A DNA stretch of 41,295 nucleotides. Origin: Meiothermus rufus DSM 22234. Lineage in GTDB: Bacteria; Deinococcota; Deinococci; Deinococcales; Thermaceae. The notes below the pieces were generated by a model, which saw only the letters and a list, made by a program, of their open reading frames with translations, was not told where the DNA came from and did not search any database. The stretch lies in contig NZ_AUHY01000022.1 in the NCBI RefSeq assembly GCF_000423425.1, positions 1-41,295 on the forward strand, read 5' to 3'. The position numbers and the translations under genes were made by a program. Numbering within the stretch: position 1 is the first letter of the stretch; the number at the start of each line of letters is the position of its first letter. Below, piece by piece: positions 33,902 to 41,277 of the stretch.

Positions 33902-35092
33902 ATGACCTATCCAGAAGCCGTGGCCTGGTTGTACGCCCAAAGCCGCGCCGGAGCCCCACGGGGGCTTTCGCGGGTGCAGGAGGTGTTGGGCTACCTGGGC
34001 CATCCGGAGAGGGCTTTTCCCGCAATACACGTTATCGGCACCAACGGCAAAGGCAGCGTAGTGGCCTATCTGGAGGCGGCTTTGCGGGCTGTCCCGCAGC
34101 GCTACGGGGCCACCACCAGCCCCCACCTGGTGGATTTTGCTGAACGCATCCGCACGCATCTGGGCTTTATTCCCCAGGCTGAGGTGGTGCGTTTTGTGGA
34201 GTGGGCCCGACGGCAGTCCTTCCGCGAGCCGGTGGCCTTCTTCGACCTGACCACCGCCCTGGCTTTCCAGCATTTTGCGGCGCAGAGGGTGGCCCTGGCT
34301 GTAGTAGAGGCCGGGGTGGGCGGGGCCTTGGACGCCACCCAGGTTCTGCCCGATGTGCAGGTGACGATTCTCACCAATATAGGGGAGGACCATCTGGAGA
34401 CCCTGGGCGGTTCGCTCGAGGGGGTAGCGCGGGACAAAGCCGGGGCCATCCGGTCTGGTGTGCCGGTGGTTACGGGAGCCGAGGGGGTGGGGCTAGAGAT
34501 CATCCGCCAGATTGCTCTAGAGCGCAAAGCCCCCCTTTATGTCCTGGCCGAGGGTGGCCCTTTGTTCGCCCTGCCAACCGAGCCTTCTTTGTTGGGCCGG
34601 TTTCAGCGGCAAAACGCCCGGCTGGCCGCGGCGGCCTTGCGCCTGCTGGGCTATAGCGAGGCGGCGGTGGCCGCGGGTTTATCTACAGCCGTGCACCCCG
34701 GGCGGATGCACCCCCTGCTGTACCGGGGGGTACAGGTGGTGCTGGATGGCGCCCACAACCCCCCGGCGGTTCGGGCTTTAGCCGAGGAGTTTCCGGCGTT
34801 TCACCTGGTTTTCGGGGCTTTTCCCCGCAAAGACTACCCCGCCATGCTGCACACCCTTAGGCCCAAGGCCCGTAGCCTGCGCTACACCCAGGCGGCCACA
34901 GGGGCTCTTTCGGCTGAGGCTTTGCAGCAGGTCTACCCAGCACCTTACTTCGCCGACCCCCTCGAGGCCCTGGCGGATGCTGCCCATCTGGCCCAGCGCG
35001 ATGGTCAGCCCGTTCTGGTCACAGGTTCTTTGTACCTGGTAGGCGCGCTGCTCGAGCGGCTAGGGGTGTGGGCTTTGCCCCAGTGTCCCTAA
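33902..35092 (+). CDS. folC: Folylpolyglutamate synthase / dihydrofolate synthase
   Basis: This 396-residue ATP ligase joins glutamate to dihydropteroate and folates. N-terminal MTYPEAVAWLYAQSRAG leads to the P-loop VIGTNGKGSV, then TSPHLVDFAERIR, VVEAGVGGALDATQVL and TNIGEDHLETLGGSLEGVARDKAG. The Mur-ligase C-terminal domain includes HPGRMHPL and VLDGAHNPPAVRAL. The frame opens at 33812, but that longer N-terminus is atypical. The ATG at 33902 starts the conserved fold. It ends by overlapping the convergent aminotransferase stop by 4 bases. Confidence 0.93.
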   Translation: MTYPEAVAWLYAQSRAGAPRGLSRVQEVLGYLGHPERAFPAIHVIGTNGKGSVVAYLEAALRAVPQRYGATTSPHLVDFAERIRTHLGFIPQAEVVRFVEWARRQSFREPVAFFDLTTALAFQHFAAQRVALAVVEAGVGGALDATQVLPDVQVTILTNIGEDHLETLGGSLEGVARDKAGAIRSGVPVVTGAEGVGLEIIRQIALERKAPLYVLAEGGPLFALPTEPSLLGRFQRQNARLAAAALRLLGYSEAAVAAGLSTAVHPGRMHPLLYRGVQVVLDGAHNPPAVRALAEEFPAFHLVFGAFPRKDYPAMLHTLRPKARSLRYTQAATGALSAEALQQVYPAPYFADPLEALADAAHLAQRDGQPVLVTGSLYLVGALLERLGVWALPQCP

Positions 35093-36438
35093 CCCAGCAC
35101 TTCCTGTAGGGTTTCGCCTAGGGCGTTCACCAGCTCGTCTACCTCCGCCTCGGTGATGACCAGAGGAGGGGCCAGGGCAAAGCCGGTGTCGTTGCAGCGC
35201 ACAATAACCCCCTTACGCCGGCTCGTCTCCATCAGGCGTTGGCCGATCGCCCAGTGGGGCTCGAAGGTTTTCTTGCTGGCCTTGTCCTCCACCACCTCTA
35301 CCAGGGCCATCAGACCCTTGCCCCGCACGTTGCCCACGTGGGGGTGGGCCTCGAGCTGGCCCAGCCCGCGCAAAAGCTGGGCACCCCGTTCGGCGGCATT
35401 GAGCCAGAGTTGCTCGCGCTCGATGATCTCGATGTTGGCCAGGGCCACCGCACAGGCCACCGGATGCCCTGAGTAGGTAAAGCCGTGCATGAACATCCGG
35501 TCGGGGGCGGCGATGGCCTCGTAGATAGGCCGGCTGACGCCCACCCCGCCGAGCGGCACGTAGCCCGAGGTGATGCCCTTGGCGAAGGTGGTGATGTCGG
35601 CCTGGAAGCCGTAGGTCTCCTGGGCGAACATTTGGCCAGTGCGGCCAAAGCCCGTGATCACCTCGTCGGCAATTAGCAAAATGTTGTGCTTCTTCAGGAT
35701 GGGCCCGATGGCCTGCCAGTAGCCCTCGGGGGGCGGCACCACCCCACCGGCACCCTGCACCGGCTCGCCAATAAAGGCTGCGATGGTCTCGGCCCCTTCC
35801 CGGGCAATCAGCTCCTCGAGCTCCCTGGCCAGCATGGCCACAAACTCAGGCTCCGAAAGCCCGGGGTTGTTGCGGTAGGCATGGGGGGCGCTCAGGTACA
35901 AAAACCCCGGCGGCAGGGGGCCAAAATCGGCGTGGTAGGCCGGGACGCCGGTAGCGGCCAGGGCCCCCATAGCGATGCCGTGGTAAGCCATACGGCGGGA
36001 GATGATCTTAGTTTTTTCCGGCTGGCCCGACAAAGCCCAGTAGTAGCGGGCAATCTTGATGGCGGTCTCGTTGGACTCGGCCCCGCCCGAGGTGAACTGG
36101 AAGTGGGAGTGGTGCGGTAGTAGCTGGTGCATCTTGGCGGCCAGCTCGATGGCCGGAGGGGTGGCCAGCCCGAAGAAGGTGGGCTGGAAGGCCAGGCGGG
36201 CCATCTGCTCGCGGGCCACCTCGGCTAGCTCGGTGCGCCCGTGGCCCACGTTCACGTTCCACAGCCCGGCAAAGCCATCGATGTACCAGCGGCCTTCGCT
36301 GTCGCGCACTTTAGAACCTTTGCCCTCGACCAGCACCAGCGGGCCGGCCTGCCGGTGGCGGTGCAGGTTGGTTACAGGGTGCAGGTGGTGGGCAATGTCT
36401 TGCTCGATGAGCTGCTCGGTATTCCAGTCCAGGGTCAT
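35089..36438 (-). CDS. Class-III (omega) aminotransferase
   Basis: This 449-residue PLP enzyme is of the ornithine/omega-aminotransferase class. Marks are FAGLWNVNVGHGR, HFQFTSGGAESNETAIKIARYYW, AYHGIAMGALAATG, AFIGEPVQGAGGVVPPPEGYW and LLIADEVITGFGRTGQMFA. The PLP lysine is Lys287 in TFAKGITSGYVPLGG. The frame is open for another 141 codons upstream, but the ATG at 36438 begins the conserved N-terminus (TLDWNTEQLIEQDIAHHLHPV). The long N-terminal extension reads as an artefact over the divergent MATE gene. A possible Shine-Dalgarno sequence AGGGG lies 6-10 bases before the start. The amino donor is unknown; beta-alanine or similar omega-amino acids are the usual substrates of this subgroup. 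Confidence 0.9.
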   Translation of the reverse strand: MTLDWNTEQLIEQDIAHHLHPVTNLHRHRQAGPLVLVEGKGSKVRDSEGRWYIDGFAGLWNVNVGHGRTELAEVAREQMARLAFQPTFFGLATPPAIELAAKMHQLLPHHSHFQFTSGGAESNETAIKIARYYWALSGQPEKTKIISRRMAYHGIAMGALAATGVPAYHADFGPLPPGFLYLSAPHAYRNNPGLSEPEFVAMLARELEELIAREGAETIAAFIGEPVQGAGGVVPPPEGYWQAIGPILKKHNILLIADEVITGFGRTGQMFAQETYGFQADITTFAKGITSGYVPLGGVGVSRPIYEAIAAPDRMFMHGFTYSGHPVACAVALANIEIIEREQLWLNAAERGAQLLRGLGQLEAHPHVGNVRGKGLMALVEVVEDKASKKTFEPHWAIGQRLMETSRRKGVIVRCNDTGFALAPPLVITEAEVDELVNALGETLQEVLG

Positions 36439-36480
36439 AGATGCCCCTGATTCTATGGAGGGGAATACCCGCTTGCATAG

Positions 36481-36486
36481 TATGCT
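36481..36486 (+). promoter_or_regulatory. -10 box of the MATE gene, leaderless type
   Basis: TATGCT lies 7 bases before the GTG at 36494. It overlaps the ATG at 36482, which would then not be transcribed, favouring the GTG start. Confidence 0.4.
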
Positions 36487-36493
36487 GGCCTTT

Positions 36494-37822
36494 GTGCCTG
36501 CCGATAGGCGTGAGATATTCAAAATCGCCTTGCCCGTGAGCCTCGAGTCCACCGTGCAGCTGGCTTTGGGGCTGGTCAACCAGATTATTGTGGGGGCTTT
36601 GGGAACGGCCACCATTGCGGCAGTGGGGCTGGCCAACAATACCCTGTTTATAGGGGTTCTGTGCCTGAACACCCTGGGGGCCGGGTGTGCCATCCTGGCC
36701 AGCCGGGCCCGCGGACGGGGGGATGGAGCCGCCATTGCCCGTATCGTGAGCTTTTTTGTGGTCTTTTCCCTAGGGTTGTCGCTGGCCTTGGCCCTGCCGC
36801 TGGCCCTGGGGGCCTCGGCGTTTTTAGAGCTGTTGCGCGCCAAGCCTGAGATTTCCGCCATCGGCGGCCCCTACCTTTCCCTGGTGGCGCTGTCCTTGCC
36901 CCTGATTACCCTCAGCGTGGTGGCCAGCGCGGCTTTCCGCAGCATGGGTCGGGCTCGAGTGCCTATGCTGGTCACCATCCCCAGTGTGGCCCTGATACCA
37001 GTGCTGTCGTGGCTGTTGGTGTTCCCCCTGGGGATGGGTGCGGCAGGGGCGGCCTGGGCCGCCCTGCTGGCCCAGGGGTTACGGGCCTTGCTGCTCTTGG
37101 GGCTGCTCTTTGCTAGCCGCTGGGGGCTTCGCTGGGCCTGGCCCACACTGGCCCAGGCCCGCAGCCTGCTGGCCCAAGCGGTGCCGCTGGTTTTTCCCCT
37201 CTTCATCACCGAGATTGTCTTCAGCGGGGGGGTGTTTTTGTTCGCCCTGCTGTTCGAGCGTCTGGGTACCCAGGAGCTGGCCGTCTTCCAGATTGTGAGC
37301 AACCTCGAGATGGTCTTCATCACCGCCTCGGCGGGGCTGCACTACGCCGCCACGGTGCTGGTGGCCCAGGCCATCGGGCGGGCCGATGCCCCGGGGGTCT
37401 GGGGGGTTTCGCGGCTGATCTGGCGCATGGGCCTGCTCTCGGCAGGGCTGTTCGGGCTGGGTATGGCCCTGTTCGCCTTTGCGCTACCCCTGCTCTACCC
37501 CAACACCACCCCCCAGGTGCAAGAGTGGGCCTTCTGGGCGGTACTGCTCAACGCCCTATTCCAGCCGATCAAGGTCTCCAACTTCATCTTCTTCGGCATC
37601 CTGGCCAGTGGGGGCGATACCCGCTTCCTGCTTGTATCCGACTTTGTAACGGTGTTTGTGGTGGGGCTGCCTTTGGCCTGGTGGCTGGCTTTTCCGTTAG
37701 AGATGGGGCTTTGGGGCGTGTTTCTGGGGCGCCTACTGGGTGAGGAGGTCTCGAGGGTGGCCCTGTTCTGGCTACGTTACCGTGGGGGGCACTGGTTCCG
37801 GGTGGCCCCCGCCACCGGCTGA
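36494..37822 (+). CDS. MATE-family efflux transporter
   Basis: This 442-residue membrane protein has twelve helices in two halves (about residues 8-210 and 230-430). First-half marks are IFKIALPVSLESTVQLALGLVNQIIVGALGTATIAAVGLANNT. Second-half marks are QAVPLVFPLFITEIVFSGGVFLFALLFERLGTQELAVFQIVSNLEM, as in MATE drug/sodium antiporters. The start could be ATG 36482 or GTG 36494; the -10 box favours GTG. It is divergent from the aminotransferase, only 55 bases between starts, and 58 bases before paaX. The substrate is unknown. Confidence 0.9.
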   Translation: MPADRREIFKIALPVSLESTVQLALGLVNQIIVGALGTATIAAVGLANNTLFIGVLCLNTLGAGCAILASRARGRGDGAAIARIVSFFVVFSLGLSLALALPLALGASAFLELLRAKPEISAIGGPYLSLVALSLPLITLSVVASAAFRSMGRARVPMLVTIPSVALIPVLSWLLVFPLGMGAAGAAWAALLAQGLRALLLLGLLFASRWGLRWAWPTLAQARSLLAQAVPLVFPLFITEIVFSGGVFLFALLFERLGTQELAVFQIVSNLEMVFITASAGLHYAATVLVAQAIGRADAPGVWGVSRLIWRMGLLSAGLFGLGMALFAFALPLLYPNTTPQVQEWAFWAVLLNALFQPIKVSNFIFFGILASGGDTRFLLVSDFVTVFVVGLPLAWWLAFPLEMGLWGVFLGRLLGEEVSRVALFWLRYRGGHWFRVAPATG

Positions 37823-37844
37823 ACCCGGGTCAGACGCTTTTCGG

Positions 37845-37872
37845 TTTGGATGGGCAAAAAACGTACTATACT
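37845..37872 (+). promoter_or_regulatory. paaX promoter
   Basis: TTTGGA (37845-37850), a 16-base spacer and TATACT (37867-37872) precede the ATG at 37881 by 8 bases. The 11-mer CTATACTAGAG is shared with the era promoter. No Shine-Dalgarno sequence is present. Confidence 0.5.
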
Positions 37873-37880
37873 AGAGGCCG

Positions 37881-38660
37881 ATGCGGGCCCGCTCCTACCT
37901 GTTTACCCTCTACATGGAGTACCTCTACCCGGAGAACCGGGCCTGGGTGGGCGACCTGATCCGCTGGATGGAGCTATTGGGCTTCAGCGAACCGGCGGTG
38001 CGGGCGGCGGTCTCGCGCAGCGTCAAGCGGGGCTGGATTATCCCCGAAAAAGAGGGGCGCAAAGCCTTCTACCGGCTTTCTCCCCGGGTGGCCTGGCAGG
38101 TCGAGCGGGTGCGGGAGCGCCTGTATGGCTATGGAGCCCCCTGGGACGGGCGGTGGCGTATCCTGATCTATGCCGTTCCCGAGACCAAGCGCACCGTGCG
38201 CGACCGCTTCCGCAACGAGCTAATTTTGCTGGGTTTCGGCACGCCGGCGCCGGGGGTCTGGGTCAGTCCTAATGCCTCCCTCGAGGCCGCCCGCGACCTG
38301 GTGGGCTTTTACGGTCTGCAAAACTACGTGGAGCTTTTTCAGGCCGAGCGCTTTTCCAACACCCCAGCCCTGAAGCTCATCGAAAAAGCCTTCAACCTGG
38401 AGGCAGCCCAGGCCCGCTACCGCGCGTTTTTGGCCCAGAAGCAGGGCCAGCCGCAAAACGCCGAGGAGGCCTTTGTGCGCCTGACCCACATGATCCACCA
38501 GGCCCGCAAAAACCTCTTTCTCGACCCCGGCCTGCCCCCCGAACTCACCCCGCCGGGCTTTTTGGGCGCTCGAGCCAAGGAGCAGTTTTTGCAGCTCTAC
38601 CATCAACTGTCCAAGAAAGCCAAGCCCCTGTTTTCCTCAGGGGTGGTGGCTGCGGATTAG
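37881..38660 (+). CDS. PaaX-family transcriptional repressor
   Basis: This 259-residue protein resembles PaaX, the repressor of phenylacetate degradation that responds to phenylacetyl-CoA. The N-terminal winged helix is LFTLYMEYLYPENRAWVGDLIRWMELLGFSEPAVRAAVSRSVKRGWI. It leads to the central Cas2-like fold, seen in WDGRWRILIYAVPETKRTVRDRFRNELILLGFGTPAPGVWVSPN, and to a helical C-terminus. Length is close to the usual 250-310. No paa catabolic genes are in the window, so its target may lie elsewhere or beyond phenylacetate. A TATACT box sits 8 bases before the ATG. Confidence 0.88.
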   Translation: MRARSYLFTLYMEYLYPENRAWVGDLIRWMELLGFSEPAVRAAVSRSVKRGWIIPEKEGRKAFYRLSPRVAWQVERVRERLYGYGAPWDGRWRILIYAVPETKRTVRDRFRNELILLGFGTPAPGVWVSPNASLEAARDLVGFYGLQNYVELFQAERFSNTPALKLIEKAFNLEAAQARYRAFLAQKQGQPQNAEEAFVRLTHMIHQARKNLFLDPGLPPELTPPGFLGARAKEQFLQLYHQLSKKAKPLFSSGVVAAD

Positions 38661-38673
38661 CCTGGCTGCTCCA

Positions 38674-39297
38674 TCAGCGCCATACTGCGCGGATACGTTC
38701 GAGGAAGTCGTGCAGGATGTTGCCGGTCACGCCCCAGATATCGTAGCTGCGCCAGGGGTAGTGCCAGACTTTGCGCCGTAGCTGGCCCTCTAGCGTGGAA
38801 AACTCTCCCGCTAAACCGGGAGGAAAAAGGTTGCCTGGAGGTGGGATGCGTTCCTCGGCGTAGGCTGGGGCGCTGAGCAACTCCTCAATGGGCACCCACA
38901 ACAACTCCCCGACCTCGAGGGGGTTGGGGGTCAGATGAGGTTCACCTAGAATCTGCCCCAGCAAGGGAAATACCCGAAAGCCAAAAGGGGAGAGGGTGGG
39001 GTCGAGAGGGCCCAGGACTTCTACCTGATGGGGAGGTAGGCCCACTTCCTCCCAGGCTTCGCGCAAGGCGGCTTCCTCGGCGCTTTCGCCGTTGTCGAAG
39101 CGCCCGCCTGGAAAGCTGATCTGGGCCGCGTGGTGGGGCAGGCTGGCACTGCGTACGGTGAATAGGAGTTTGCCTTCCCAAACCGGCAGCAGCACCGCCG
39201 CGTCGGTGAAGCCCCGGGGCAAGGGAAGTTCTTTGGGGGGCCGGGCTACAGCCGCTTGCAAAATCTCCCGTCTCACCAAACCTCCTACTAAAGGCAT
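38674..39297 (-). CDS. NUDIX hydrolase, CoA pyrophosphatase type
   Basis: This 207-residue protein has the UPF0035 pattern LLFTVRSASLPHHAAQISFPGGRF preceding a complete NUDIX box, G-5-E-7-REAWEEVGL. This identifies the CoA pyrophosphatase (NudL/PCD1-like) subgroup, which splits CoA to 4'-phosphopantetheine and 3',5'-ADP. The ATG at 39297 overlaps the mazG end by 10 bases; a GTG at 39276 with AGGAGG 4 bases upstream is an alternative start. The open frame beyond 39297 is the shadow of mazG. It is the last gene of the mazG operon and convergent with paaX. Confidence 0.88.
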   Translation of the reverse strand: MPLVGGLVRREILQAAVARPPKELPLPRGFTDAAVLLPVWEGKLLFTVRSASLPHHAAQISFPGGRFDNGESAEEAALREAWEEVGLPPHQVEVLGPLDPTLSPFGFRVFPLLGQILGEPHLTPNPLEVGELLWVPIEELLSAPAYAEERIPPPGNLFPPGLAGEFSTLEGQLRRKVWHYPWRSYDIWGVTGNILHDFLERIRAVWR

Positions 39298-39878
39298 TCT
39301 TGCTCGCACCGCTCGCGCAGCAAAACCTCCGGGCTTACCTTCTCTCGGCGGCATAAAGCCACTAGCCGCCATAAGGCTTCGCCTAGATCGCCTTGCTGCA
39401 GGGCCTCCATAACCTCGGCCTCGCTCGTGGGGGGGGTGCTCAGCTTCTTCTGCAGCTCGCTGGCCCGGGCCAGGGCTCCCAGGCTGCGGGGCACCTCGTC
39501 GCAGGGGGAACGCTCGGCCTTGCCTTCGGCAGCCTTGATGGCCCTCCAATTGGCCGCTACCGCCTCAGGGGTGTCGGCCTGAACGTCGCCAAAGACGTGG
39601 GGGTGACGCCGAATGAGCTTTTCTACGATGTGCTGCTCGATTTCGGCGTAACTGAAGGTGCCCGCTTCTTCAGCAATGACCGCGTGGAAAGCCACCTGCA
39701 ACAGTACATCCCCCAGCTCCTCGGCCATCTCCTTTGGCTGGCCTCGGCTTATGGCGTCCACCGCCTCGGCGGCCTCCTCGAGCAGGTAGGGCCTGAGGCT
39801 CTGGTGGGTCTGGGCTTTGTCCCAGGGGCAACCCCCAGGGCCGCGCAGGCGGCGCATGACCTCGAGCAATCGTTCCAT
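39288..39878 (-). CDS. mazG: Nucleoside triphosphate pyrophosphohydrolase MazG
   Basis: This 196-residue all-helical enzyme hydrolyses (d)NTPs to monophosphates. The MazG metal site is the EExxE...ExxD pattern, here LLEEAAEAVDAI and EMAEELGDVLLQV. The N-terminal RLRGPGGCPWDKAQTHQSLRPYLLEE and FSYAEIEQHIVEKLIRRHPHVFGD are diagnostic of bacterial MazG. It is shorter than the two-domain E. coli protein (263 residues), with one full domain and a partial C-terminal half. The TAGGCT box 7 bases before ATG suggests leaderless transcription. Together with the downstream CoA-pyrophosphatase it forms a nucleotide-cleaning pair. Confidence 0.93.
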   Translation of the reverse strand: MERLLEVMRRLRGPGGCPWDKAQTHQSLRPYLLEEAAEAVDAISRGQPKEMAEELGDVLLQVAFHAVIAEEAGTFSYAEIEQHIVEKLIRRHPHVFGDVQADTPEAVAANWRAIKAAEGKAERSPCDEVPRSLGALARASELQKKLSTPPTSEAEVMEALQQGDLGEALWRLVALCRREKVSPEVLLRERCEQECL

Positions 39879-39885
39879 GTCTTAT

Positions 39886-39891
39886 AGCCTA
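39886..39891 (-). promoter_or_regulatory. mazG -10 box, leaderless type
   Basis: On the minus strand TAGGCT is followed by 7 bases and the ATG at 39878; no Shine-Dalgarno sequence is seen. Confidence 0.45.
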
Positions 39892-40389
39892 GCGGGTTTT
39901 GTGCGGGCCATTGGGCAGGTTTTTCAGCAAGCCCCACAGCAAGAGCCCTCCGGCCAGAGAAGAGCCCACCAGGATCAGGCTCAGAGGATCGGCGGGGACA
40001 GGCTCACCTAGGGCTAGGCCCTGTGGGCTGGGGTAGGGCAGACCGGTGGTGCGGGTTAGTAAAAACAGCATGAGCAAAATCCCTACCAGCCAGACCCCGC
40101 CGCGGTAGGTGGGGCCCTCCATGTTGGCGGGCATTTCAATCAGACGGGCCAGCAAGAGGAAGCCGCCGTACATGAGCTGGAACCCCAGGAGCATCATGAA
40201 CACCAGGGCGTACCAAAATCCTGCTCCTTGCAGGCCTAAGGGGGTCTCATTGCCGAAAAGCTCGCCGCACAGCCCTCCCCCTAGGATGCTCTGGCCAAAC
40301 CCCAGCATCTGCAGGAAGAAGGGCAGGATGAGCAAAGCAGCAGCCCAGCGGGCTTGGGGGTGGGCAAAGGCGGGTTGATGCTCGTTCAT
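39889..40389 (-). CDS. Hypothetical four-helix membrane protein
   Basis: I do not recognise this 166-residue protein. It has about four hydrophobic segments (residues 14-34, 51-76, 90-108 and 135-155): ALLILPFFLQMLGFGQSIL, GFWYALVFMMLLGFQLMYGGFLLLA, VWLVGILLMLFLLT and LSLILVGSSLAGGLLLWGLL. The start at 40389 has GGGGG in its ribosome-binding region; the frame is open to 40455 but with a non-hydrophobic tail. It is divergent from the sco gene, so a respiratory or membrane-assembly role is possible but only by position. Confidence 0.7.
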   Translation of the reverse strand: MNEHQPAFAHPQARWAAALLILPFFLQMLGFGQSILGGGLCGELFGNETPLGLQGAGFWYALVFMMLLGFQLMYGGFLLLARLIEMPANMEGPTYRGGVWLVGILLMLFLLTRTTGLPYPSPQGLALGEPVPADPLSLILVGSSLAGGLLLWGLLKNLPNGPHKTR

Positions 40390-40490
40390 ATCCCCCATAT
40401 CATGCCGGAAAGCTGGTGCGGTAATGTGTAATGGCCAGAGGGGACATCTGCCCATGGGACTTTGTCCTACTCTGGTCAGAGGTGTTGCCC

Positions 40491-41108
40491 ATGCCCCGTC
40501 GAGTTTTGTGGATAGTCCTTCTGGTTGGCCTGCCCTTTCTGCTGGCCCTAGCTGCCTTTTCCCTGATGCGGGATACCTACCAGCCTTATGGAACGCGCCT
40601 TTTGAAGGCTCGCCCCCTCGAGGCCAACCAGTTCACCCTAACCGCCCACGATGGCTCGAGCAAGCGCCTCTCCGACTTTCAAGGCAAGGTGGTGCTGATC
40701 TTTTTTGGCTTCGTCAGCTGTCCCGACGTCTGCCCTACCACGTTGCTCGAACTCAGTAAGGTCTACAAAGCCCTTAGCCCAAGCGAGCAATCCCGGGTGC
40801 AGGTTTTGCTTATCACGGTGGACCCCGAGCGGGATACCCCCGAGATGCTGCAAAAGTACGTCACCTTTTTTAGCCCCACCTTTCTGGGCCTGACCGGTAC
40901 CCCAGAACAGATTGCCGAGGTGGCCAAAAAGTACGGGGTTTTCTACCAAAAATCGGCCATCAAGTCGCCTACTGAGTACAACGTGGATCACACCGCCACC
41001 GTCTTTGCCCTCGACCCCCAGGGCCGGCTGCGCCTGATCTACGGCAACGGCAAGGTGGCCGAGACAGAGCGGGTGGTCAAAGATGTACGCTGGCTCTTGC
41101 GGGATTGA
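40491..41108 (+). CDS. Sco1/SenC-family copper chaperone
   Basis: This 205-residue membrane-anchored thioredoxin-like protein delivers copper to the CuA site of cytochrome oxidase. An N-terminal helix (VLWIVLLVGLPFLLALAAF) is followed by the copper motif VSCPDVCPTT (Cys-3-Cys) and a later His in VDHTATVFAL. The surrounding DFQGKVVLIFFGFVSCPDVCP and LITVDPERDTPEMLQKYV are typical. I chose ATG 40491, preceded by AGAGGTG at 40478-40484; the frame is open to 40431 but that leader is not conserved-looking. Oxidase genes are not in the window. Confidence 0.92.
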   Translation: MPRRVLWIVLLVGLPFLLALAAFSLMRDTYQPYGTRLLKARPLEANQFTLTAHDGSSKRLSDFQGKVVLIFFGFVSCPDVCPTTLLELSKVYKALSPSEQSRVQVLLITVDPERDTPEMLQKYVTFFSPTFLGLTGTPEQIAEVAKKYGVFYQKSAIKSPTEYNVDHTATVFALDPQGRLRLIYGNGKVAETERVVKDVRWLLRD

Positions 41109-41199
41109 GCGGTAGCCTTTGGGGGTAAGGTGAGGCCCTGCTAGGGCTAGGTAAGGGGTGTCCATGCCCATTTGCACCGCCATCTTGCGCCCCTGCCCC

Positions 41200-41277
41200 T
41201 GAACCTGGACAAACACATGTGAGACTCTAAGCTGGGATAAAAAGAGGGGAACCAACCAAGAAAGGAGGTTCCCCAGG
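41200..41277 (+). repeat. Inverted repeat, right copy (probable mobile-element end)
   Basis: This is the exact inverted partner of bases 1-78. It contains GGGGAACC (41246-41253) and GGTTCCCC (41267-41274), with AAAGGAGG (41261-41268) partly in the loop and stem. The sequence between 41109 and 41199 shows nothing else recognisable. The repeat reads towards the right edge. Confidence 0.85.
41246..41274 (+). promoter_or_regulatory. Hairpin that masks a ribosome-binding site
   Basis: The 8-bp arms GGGGAACC and GGTTCCCC enclose a 13-base loop. GGAGG (41264-41268) straddles loop and stem. If formed in an mRNA that begins upstream, it would hide the ribosome-binding site of the gene starting at 41277. 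Several insertion sequences limit transposase translation in this way. Confidence 0.55.

Noticed and set aside
36056-36481. N-terminal extension of the MATE frame
   Set aside because: It is antisense to the aminotransferase and does not look like a membrane protein; the MATE fold begins at about 36494.
36439-36861. N-terminal extension of the aminotransferase frame
   Set aside because: It lies antisense to the MATE gene, and the conserved aminotransferase N-terminus begins at 36438.
39298-39549. N-terminal extension of the CoA-pyrophosphatase frame
   Set aside because: It lies within mazG in another frame and has a composition unlike a protein.
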